Positions 58,657 through 64,000 of a stretch of DNA of 64,000 nt are shown here, in pieces; within the stretch, counting starts at the first letter, position 1, and each line of letters starts with the position of its first letter. The translations under genes were made by a program, and so were the position numbers. The notes below the pieces were generated by a model. That model was not told where the DNA came from and did no database searches. It worked only from the letters and a program-made list of their open reading frames with translations. Source of the DNA: Roseitalea sp. (GTDB taxonomy: Bacteria; Pseudomonadota; Alphaproteobacteria; Rhizobiales; Rhizobiaceae); contig JAEPON010000007.1 of assembly GCA_017642895.1 (NCBI GenBank), positions 1 to 64,000 on the forward strand. Direction: 5' to 3'.

Positions 58657-59529
58657 TTGAAAGAATTCATGTCGCGTTTGCTGCCGGCGCGCTTCCGCAA
58701 GTCGGTTCCGATCATTCCGGTCGTGCGCCTGCGCGGGATGATCTCACCCGGCGGATCGCCGCTCCAGCCGGCCTTGTCGCTGGCTGGCGTGGCGCCGGCG
58801 CTCGAGCGGGCCTTTGCCGTCAAGCAGGCGCCGGCGGTGGCGATCAGCGTCAACTCGCCGGGCGGATCGCCCGTCCAGTCGCGGCTGATCTACAAGCGCA
58901 TCCGTGACCTCGCCGAGGAAAAGAACAAGCCGGTTCTGGTCTTCACCGAGGATGTCGCGGCATCGGGCGGCTACATGATCGCGGTTGCCGGCGACGAGAT
59001 CATCGCCGACCCGTCCTCGATCGTCGGTTCGATCGGCGTGATTTCAGCCGGGTTCGGCTTCACCGAGGCGATCAAGAAGATCGGCGTCGAGCGGCGCGTC
59101 TACACCGCAGGCCAAAACAAATCGACGCTCGATCCGTTCCAGCCGGAACAGGAAGACGATGTCGAACGGCTGAAAGCGCTGCAGCTCGAAGTGCACCAGA
59201 CCTTCATCGATCTGGTCAAGGAACGGCGCGGCGACAAGCTGAGCGACGATCCCGACCTGTTCACCGGTCGTTTCTGGGCCGGCAACAGCGCCCAGGAACG
59301 GGGTCTTGTCGATCATCTGGGCGACATGCGCGGCTTCATCAAACAGCGTTTCGGCGACAAGGCGCAGATGCGCCTTGTGACCATGCCGCGCGGCCTGTTT
59401 GGTCGCCGCCCGCAGCCCGGCGTGACCGGACTGGGCGGGCTCGATCCCTCGGCGCTGACATCGCATGCGGCAAGCGGTCTCTTGTCGGCGTTGGAGGAAC
59501 GTGCTCTTTGGAACCGGTACGGCCTTTGA
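58657..59529 (+). CDS. S49 family signal peptide peptidase-like serine protease (SppA/SohB)
   Basis: 290 residues, short SppA type. A TTG start with AAGGGG six bases before is favoured; an ATG at 58669 is four codons later. No membrane helix is certain at the N-terminus; ISPGG and SPGGSPVQSRLIYKRI precede the catalytic serine region ASGGYMIAVAGDEIIADPSSIVGSIGVI. The predicted lysine lies in the later domain (RRVYTAGQNKSTLDPF). It degrades signal-peptide remnants or other peptides at the membrane. It precedes a small membrane protein. Confidence 0.9.
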   Translation: MKEFMSRLLPARFRKSVPIIPVVRLRGMISPGGSPLQPALSLAGVAPALERAFAVKQAPAVAISVNSPGGSPVQSRLIYKRIRDLAEEKNKPVLVFTEDVAASGGYMIAVAGDEIIADPSSIVGSIGVISAGFGFTEAIKKIGVERRVYTAGQNKSTLDPFQPEQEDDVERLKALQLEVHQTFIDLVKERRGDKLSDDPDLFTGRFWAGNSAQERGLVDHLGDMRGFIKQRFGDKAQMRLVTMPRGLFGRRPQPGVTGLGGLDPSALTSHAASGLLSALEERALWNRYGL

Positions 59530-59546
59530 GCGAACCGAAAAGGGAG

Positions 59547-59744
59547 ATGACCGTGCCCCAGCTTCTGTTCTTTGCCGCCGTGGCCGTCGTCGGTTATCTG
59601 GGCTACAAGGCGTTCGTGCGCGAAGCCGAGAAAGTGTCGGCCCGTGTGCGCCGGGCCGAGAAGGAAGCCAAGACAAAAGCGGTCGGAACATTGGTCCGCG
59701 ATCCGGTGACGGGCGAATACCGGCCAGCGCGCGACGACGAGTGA
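59547..59744 (+). CDS. Small membrane protein downstream of the S49 peptidase
   Basis: 65 residues: one N-terminal helix (PQLLFFAAVAVVGYLGYKAF) and a charged cytoplasmic tail (EAEKVSARVRRAEKEAKTKAVGTLVRDPVTGEYRP). The ATG at 59547 sits immediately after GGGAG; a GTG at 59553 has better ribosome-site spacing. Similar small proteins follow sppA-like genes in rhizobia. Function unknown. It lies 17 bases after the peptidase stop. Confidence 0.75.
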   Translation: MTVPQLLFFAAVAVVGYLGYKAFVREAEKVSARVRRAEKEAKTKAVGTLVRDPVTGEYRPARDDE

Positions 59745-59774
59745 ACGCGCCGGAAACTGGCCGATGTGGCCGGA

Positions 59775-60203
59775 TCAGGCCCCGGCCATGCGCCGCTCGA
59801 TTTCCTCCGCCGACAACTGTTCGACAATCGTCGTTATGATCCAGAGATGACCGAACGGGTCGCGAAAGCGCCCCTCGCGATGACCGTAGAACTGGTCGGC
59901 GATCGGAAAGACGGTCTCGGCCCCCGCCTCGGTCAAGCGCGCGCCGACGGCATCGGCATCGTCGACGATCAGATCAAGAATGACCGGCGTGCCGCCGAGC
60001 ATGGTTGGCGCGACATTGTTCCACGCCTCGCGCGCTTCGGCGATCGAGACGACCGATTGGCCGAAATCAAGCGCGGCATGGACGACGTGACCGTCACCAT
60101 CGGCATAGCGCTCGACCAATTTGGCGCCGAACACGTGTTGGTAGAAATCGATGGCGCGATCCGCGCCGATAACGATAAGCCTTGGTGTGACTGTGTTTGA
60201 CAT
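59775..60203 (-). CDS. VOC family protein (glyoxalase/bleomycin-resistance fold, PhnB-like)
   Basis: 142 residues. The paired beta-alpha-beta-beta-beta units are visible: TVTPRLIVIGADRAIDFYQHVFGAKLVERY and PFGHLWIITTIVEQL near the end, the PhnB-like motif. It may bind metal and a small molecule; the substrate is unknown. The ATG at 60203 is preferred over 60218. It lies 46 bases downstream of the AraC gene, reading the same way. Confidence 0.87.
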   Translation of the reverse strand: MSNTVTPRLIVIGADRAIDFYQHVFGAKLVERYADGDGHVVHAALDFGQSVVSIAEAREAWNNVAPTMLGGTPVILDLIVDDADAVGARLTEAGAETVFPIADQFYGHREGRFRDPFGHLWIITTIVEQLSAEEIERRMAGA

Positions 60204-60249
60204 GTGCGCATCATGCACCCCACGACGCCGCTTCTCTTGAACAAAACGT

Positions 60250-61032
60250 TCAATTGGCGATGTGATTGGGTTCGGCCTGCGAACGCGGCAGGTATGTTGC
60301 CGGTGTGACCTGACCGAACCGTCGGAAGTCGCGTGTCATGTGGGCCTGGTCCGCATAGCCGCAGCATGCGGCGATGTCGGCAAGGTCGCCGTCGCCGACC
60401 GCCAGCAGACCAACGGCGCGCTGGAACCGTACAAGGCCGGCCCAGCGTTTCGGCGAAAGGCCCACCTCCTCGTCAAACCGTCGAACCAGCGTCGAACGGG
60501 ACATGCCAATCCGGTCGATCACCATCCCCACAGGAGCGCCCCGGGCAAGCATGGCGGCAGCGTGGCGAACCGAAGGGGCCGGCGCTGGCGCCGCAGCCGC
60601 GCGCGCGGCAAGTTCCGCCTCGAGCCGATCAAGGGCCGCCTGGGGCGTGGGCGCGGAGGCGAGCCTGTCGCACAGCTTTTGTGCAACTCGGCCCCAGATC
60701 GCCGACAGGTCGGTCGCCGCGTCGCGCAGCTCGCGCACCGGACATCCGATGACGGCGCGGGCGGCCGCCACGTTCAGAACCGCGCCGGCGGATCGCCGCA
60801 TCCAGTCCGTGGCGACGGTTTGCGGCTCTGTCGCGGGACCGACGACGATTGCCCTTGACCCCTGCCCGCGCGAAGGGCGCAGGTCGAACACGAGCTGCAC
60901 ATTGGCGATGGGCAGAACGCGCTCGCTCGCAAAAGGCAGATCGATGGCGCAGTACCAAAAACTGCGCACAAGACTGCGCATCGGCATCGAAGCAGGTGGC
61001 CGGTCGATCAGGGTTCCGGCCGTCACCGTCAC
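60250..61032 (-). CDS. AraC family transcriptional regulator
   Basis: 260 residues. The C-terminal double helix-turn-helix (about 155-250) is clear: HAAAMLARGAPVGMVIDRIGMSRSTLVRRFDEEVGLSPKRWAGLVRFQRAV and LADIAACCGYADQAHMTRDFRRFGQVTPATYL. The N-terminal part is a small sensor domain. It overlaps the FAD oxidase gene by four bases, so they are translated together. The target may be the VOC gene downstream or its own operon. Confidence 0.9.
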   Translation of the reverse strand: MTVTAGTLIDRPPASMPMRSLVRSFWYCAIDLPFASERVLPIANVQLVFDLRPSRGQGSRAIVVGPATEPQTVATDWMRRSAGAVLNVAAARAVIGCPVRELRDAATDLSAIWGRVAQKLCDRLASAPTPQAALDRLEAELAARAAAAPAPAPSVRHAAAMLARGAPVGMVIDRIGMSRSTLVRRFDEEVGLSPKRWAGLVRFQRAVGLLAVGDGDLADIAACCGYADQAHMTRDFRRFGQVTPATYLPRSQAEPNHIAN

Positions 61033-62438
61033 AGCACCTTGCCGCGGTTCATGATGCCGGCCGGGTCGAAGGCCGTCTTGATCCGCCGCATCAGGTCGAG
61101 CGCGACCGGCGATTTCACTTCGGCCAGTTCGTCGCGCTTCATCTGTCCGATGCCATGCTCGGCGGAGATCGAGCCGTCATGGGCGCGGACGATGGCATGG
61201 ACGGCCGGTGTGATCCGGTCCGTCAGCGCGAGAAAGTCCGCCTTCTCCCAACCAACCGGCTGCGAGATGTTGTAGTGCAGATTGCCGTCACCCATGTGTC
61301 CGAACGGGCACGGACGCGCGTCCGGCACGATGGCCGCCACCGCCTTGCCCGCTCCGTCAAGGAACGCCGGGATGGCCGTAACCGGCACGGAGATGTCGTG
61401 CTTGATCGATCCGCCTTCCGGGATCTGGCTTTCGGACATGGCCTCGCGCAGATGCCATAGCGACAGGCGCTGGGCCTCGCTTTCGGCGACAACGCCATCC
61501 ACCAGCGTTCCCCCGCCGAAACCGGTTTCGACCAGATGATCGAGTTCGGCCCGCGCGTCCGCCTCCGACCGGCCCGATGACAGCTCGATCAGCACATACC
61601 AGGGATGGGCCTGATCGAGCGGATCGCGGGCGCCATGCATGTGACGGACCGTGAAGTCGATGCCCATGCGCGCCATCAGTTCGAACGTGGTCAGTGACGG
61701 GCCGCAGCGGGTCCGGGCCTGCCGGAAGAAGGAGAGCGCGGCCTGCGGCGACGGCACGGCGAGAAACGCCGCCGCACGCCCGCGCGGCTTGGGGTGGAGT
61801 TTCAGCACGGCGGCGGTGATGATGCCCAGCGTGCCCTCGGCGCCGATGAACAGATCGCGCAGGTCGTAGCCCGTATTGTTCTTCTTCAGCCGGTTGAGAT
61901 CATCGAGCACTTCGCCGGTTGGCAGCGCGACTTCAAGACCAAGGCACAGATCGCGGGCGACCCCATAGGCGAGCGCGCCGGTGCCGCCCGCATTGGTCGA
62001 CAGATTGCCGCCGATCTGGGCCGAGCCCTGCGCGGCCAGCGACAGCGGAAAGAGGCGGTCGTTTGCGTCGGCGGTTTCCTGAATGGTCTGGAGGACCACG
62101 CCAGCCTCCACCGTCATCGTGTCGCCGTCCGGATCGATGGCGCGAATGCGGTTGAGACGCGTTGTCGAGACGATGATGGCGTCGCCCGAGGCGTCGGGTA
62201 TCTGCCCGCCGACAAGACCGGTATTGCCGCCCTGCGGAACGATTGGCGTACCGGTTTCGCTGGCAAGCTTCAGGATCGCGGCGACCTCGGCGGTGGTGCC
62301 CGGCTTGAGAACTGCGGCGGCGGCGCCGGTCCAGCGGGCGCGCCATTCGCGCAAATGCGGCGCGATCTCGTCATCGGCGGTTGCCGCATGGGCATTGCCG
62401 ACGATGGCGATGAACCGGCTGCGAAGATCGTCCTTCAT
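61029..62438 (-). CDS. FAD-linked oxidase (GlcD / D-2-hydroxyacid dehydrogenase type)
   Basis: 469 residues of the FAD-binding PCMH family with the FAD-oxidase C domain. The FAD site is in IVPQGGNTGLVGGQIPDASGDAIIVSTTRLNRI, and GGNLSTNAGGTGALAYGVARDLCLGLEVALPTGEVL; the end has PFGHMGDGNLHYNIS and the metal-binding ISAEHGIGQMKR. Relatives oxidise D-lactate, glycolate or D-2-hydroxyglutarate. It overlaps both neighbours by four bases. Confidence 0.92.
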   Translation of the reverse strand: MKDDLRSRFIAIVGNAHAATADDEIAPHLREWRARWTGAAAAVLKPGTTAEVAAILKLASETGTPIVPQGGNTGLVGGQIPDASGDAIIVSTTRLNRIRAIDPDGDTMTVEAGVVLQTIQETADANDRLFPLSLAAQGSAQIGGNLSTNAGGTGALAYGVARDLCLGLEVALPTGEVLDDLNRLKKNNTGYDLRDLFIGAEGTLGIITAAVLKLHPKPRGRAAAFLAVPSPQAALSFFRQARTRCGPSLTTFELMARMGIDFTVRHMHGARDPLDQAHPWYVLIELSSGRSEADARAELDHLVETGFGGGTLVDGVVAESEAQRLSLWHLREAMSESQIPEGGSIKHDISVPVTAIPAFLDGAGKAVAAIVPDARPCPFGHMGDGNLHYNISQPVGWEKADFLALTDRITPAVHAIVRAHDGSISAEHGIGQMKRDELAEVKSPVALDLMRRIKTAFDPAGIMNRGKVL

Positions 62439-63454
62439 GGCGTCTCGCGCGGTGCTGCGGCGCGGGCCAGCCGGTCATTGATCGCTTCGCCGAGACCATC
62501 GGCGGGTATCGTCATGACGGCGATGGCCGCAGCGCCGGACCTGTCGAGCTCATCGAGCATGGCAAACAGGTTGGCGGCCGCCTCGGTGAGATCGCCGGAA
62601 GGCGACAGGTTGACGCCAGCAACCGCGCTTCCGGCTCCGGCGATCCTGCCGGACCCGAAGGCAAGAAGCGCTTCGCCGGGCCGCACGTCCGTCGCGTTCA
62701 ACCGCACCGGCAACCCCGGCGCATAATGCGAGCGCAGCATGCCCGGCGCGCTGATGGCGGCATCGGCGTCGGCGCGCGTCACAGGCTGGTCGATCACCTG
62801 CTCGATGTCGGCCAGGGCAATGCCGCCCGGCCGCAGGCAGACCGGCCTATCGCCCGACAGATCGATGATGGTGGATTCGACACCGACACGCGCCGGGCCG
62901 GCATCAAGGATCAGCGGCGCCTCATCGCCCAGGCTGTCGCGCACCGCGCGCGCCGTCGTCGGGCTGATCCTGCCGGAGCGGTTGGCGCTGGGCGCGGCGA
63001 CAGGGCTGCCGAGGGCGGCAATCACATCGCGCGCGACACCACGCGGCATGCGCACCGCCACGGTGTCGAGCCCGGCCGTCACCAGCGGATGGATGGCGGC
63101 GCCTTCGGCTAGCGGCACCACAAGGGTCAGCGGCCCGGGCCAAAACCGGTCGGCCAGCCGCTCGGCAAGGTCCCCGAACCGGGCAAAGCGCCGCGCCATG
63201 GCAGGCCCATCGACATGGCAGATCAGCGGGTTGAAGCGCGGCCGCCGCTTGGCCTCGAAGATGCGCGCCACCGCCTCGCCATTGGTCGCGTCGGCGGCAA
63301 GGCCGTAGACCGTTTCCGTCGGCAGCGCGGCAATACCGCCACCGGCCAGAAGGCGCGCGGCGCGGTCCACGCCCCGACCGTCCGCGGGCACGATCACGGA
63401 GGCGGACGGGCGGGCGCGGGTTAATGTTTCGTTAGCCACGTCGGGCAACACCAT
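62435..63454 (-). CDS. L-threonylcarbamoyladenylate synthase (Sua5/TsaC)
   Basis: 339 residues, the long Sua5 form with a C-terminal extension (after about 205). The TsaC core is LLAGGGIAALPTETVYGLAADATNGEAVARIFEAKRRPRFNPLICHV and DRFWPGPLTLVVP and PRGVARDVIAALGSPVAAPSANRSGRISPT. It makes threonylcarbamoyl-AMP for the t6A base of ANN-decoding tRNAs, including the tRNA at 8735-8811. The ATG at 63454 is preferred; an ATG at 63535 would extend into the divergent promoter. It overlaps the FAD oxidase gene by four bases. Confidence 0.93.
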   Translation of the reverse strand: MVLPDVANETLTRARPSASVIVPADGRGVDRAARLLAGGGIAALPTETVYGLAADATNGEAVARIFEAKRRPRFNPLICHVDGPAMARRFARFGDLAERLADRFWPGPLTLVVPLAEGAAIHPLVTAGLDTVAVRMPRGVARDVIAALGSPVAAPSANRSGRISPTTARAVRDSLGDEAPLILDAGPARVGVESTIIDLSGDRPVCLRPGGIALADIEQVIDQPVTRADADAAISAPGMLRSHYAPGLPVRLNATDVRPGEALLAFGSGRIAGAGSAVAGVNLSPSGDLTEAAANLFAMLDELDRSGAAAIAVMTIPADGLGEAINDRLARAAAPRETP

Positions 63455-63513
63455 CTCAACCACATGGGCATAATCTTGCCGGCGGTCATACACGAAAACC
63501 GGGAATGGGCTCC

Positions 63514-63897
63514 ATGAAAAACCGCCTGTCTGCACTCGCTGCGGGAACCGCGCTCTGCGCCATCATGGCCGCGCCCGCCACCGCCGGATATACGATCTAC
63601 GAGGACAGCGCCCTGCCCTCGGTCCTCTTCTTCGAGTTTGATGATACGCCGGGCGACGACGCTGCCGCTGTTTCGACGCCGTTCGGGACGCCGCCGCCCG
63701 TGGTCCTCAACGCGCCGATGACCGAGGATGCGCCCGGGGAACCCGACAATGATCGCGCCGAGGTCGAAGACGATGATGACGAGCCGCTCTATTCGCGCAG
63801 CGGCGGCATCGGCACCATCGACAATGAGCGGATGCGGCAGATCCTGATCGAGGACGCGATCCGCGACGAGGTGATGCGCGACATCCAATTGCGCTGA
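63514..63897 (+). CDS. Small secreted acidic protein, unknown function
   Basis: 127 residues from the ATG at 63514 (or 130 from 63505). Signal MKNRLSALAAGTALCAIMAAPATAG, then an acidic stretch rich in D and E (DAPGEPDNDRAEVEDDDDEPLYSRSG) and a helical end (NERMRQILIEDAIRDEVMRDI). No cysteine remains after the signal. I recognise no family. It is divergent from tsaC and is followed by a terminator. Confidence 0.7.
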   Translation: MKNRLSALAAGTALCAIMAAPATAGYTIYEDSALPSVLFFEFDDTPGDDAAAVSTPFGTPPPVVLNAPMTEDAPGEPDNDRAEVEDDDDEPLYSRSGGIGTIDNERMRQILIEDAIRDEVMRDIQLR

Positions 63898-63923
63898 CGC
63901 AGCCCTTTGCGATGCGCTGAAAT

Positions 63924-63946
63924 GCCCGGTTCGCACCGGGCGTTTT
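63924..63946 (+). terminator. Rho-independent terminator after the secreted protein gene
   Basis: GCCCGG-TTCGCA-CCGGGC with six paired bases, followed by GTTTTG, 27 bases after the stop. It may serve both this gene and the leftward gene ending at 63948, because the stem is symmetric, though the T-run favours the plus strand. Confidence 0.65.
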
Positions 63947-63947
63947 G

Positions 63948-64000
63948 CTATCCGGCGATTGTCGAGAAATCGGCGAGCTTGCGTGTGACCGCACGCAGGC
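63948..64000 (-). CDS. 3' end of an unidentified gene (cut by window edge)
   Basis: On the reverse strand a frame ends with LRAVTRKLADFSTIAG and a TAG at 63948-63950, immediately on the far side of the terminator. Seventeen codons are too few to name a family. A convergent gene here fits the layout and the terminator, but this is weak evidence. Confidence 0.4.
   Translation of the reverse strand, partial: LRAVTRKLADFSTIAG

Overview
The window is a dense, high-GC stretch of chromosome from an alphaproteobacterium, most likely a member of the Hyphomicrobiales (rhizobial relatives). The signs are a CcrM methylase, a C4-pathway 5-aminolevulinate synthase, the cysG-DUF2849-cysI-cysH-DUF934 order, the ctaC-ctaD-ctaB-coxF-ctaG-ctaE-surf1-ispH-thrB-rnhA order, and an IalB/TldD pair. 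I see no insertion sequence, phage gene, integrase or CRISPR array. Almost every base belongs to a gene, and many neighbours overlap by 4 to 35 bases. Genus cannot be named from this alone.

Layout. 1-221: 5' end of hemA, leftward. 494-5885: rightward assimilatory sulfur operon (siroheme synthesis, sulfite reductase, APS reductase, two helper DUFs, ferredoxin-NADP reductase), closed by a terminator. 5980-8633: flavin reductase and 6-phosphogluconate dehydrogenase, then a tRNA with a CAU anticodon. 8940-12762: small enzymes, a YHS protein, a cysteine-cluster protein, a DCC protein and dciA. 12849-16412: mutY, a HAD phosphatase, ccrM and a lipoprotein. 16602-22949: thrC, an M16 peptidase, an acetyltransferase and a large membrane GGDEF-EAL protein. 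22953-27875: yqgE, an orphan DsbD-N domain protein, a peroxiredoxin, and the leftward ispH-thrB-rnhA unit. 27948-34100: a complete leftward aa3-type cytochrome c oxidase locus with heme O synthase, copper chaperone and Surf1, including a 53-residue CoxF. 34417-36463: ialB and tldD.

36498-43574 is the least routine part: a membrane-anchored LytTR regulator divergent from an ABC exporter; then a diguanylate cyclase, a membrane coiled-coil protein of unknown role, an XRE regulator with operator-like palindromes, and a second ABC-2 transporter. 43581-50056 holds pdxH, a DnaJ-like chaperone, fabI, aroC and a ribB whose GTP-cyclohydrolase half has lost its zinc and catalytic residues. 50057-55848 holds a secreted protein, an HDAC-like amidohydrolase, xseB, pirin, tlyA and a TrmA-like RNA methyltransferase; dxs, which I would expect between xseB and tlyA, is absent. 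55893-58440 is an acyl-CoA dehydrogenase/enoyl-CoA hydratase pair behind a LiuR-like palindrome. 58657-64000 holds an S49 peptidase, a VOC protein, the coupled tsaC-FAD oxidase-araC unit, a small secreted acidic protein and a fragment of one more gene.

Most of the window is core metabolism: sulfate assimilation with its siroheme cofactor, threonine synthesis (thrB, thrC), isoprenoids, fatty acids, aromatic amino acids, riboflavin, pyridoxal phosphate, and respiration. I found no clear new defence or mobile system. The better leads are regulatory: the two transporter loci with their regulators, the diguanylate cyclase cluster, repeats upstream of ccrM, and the palindromes between divergent genes.
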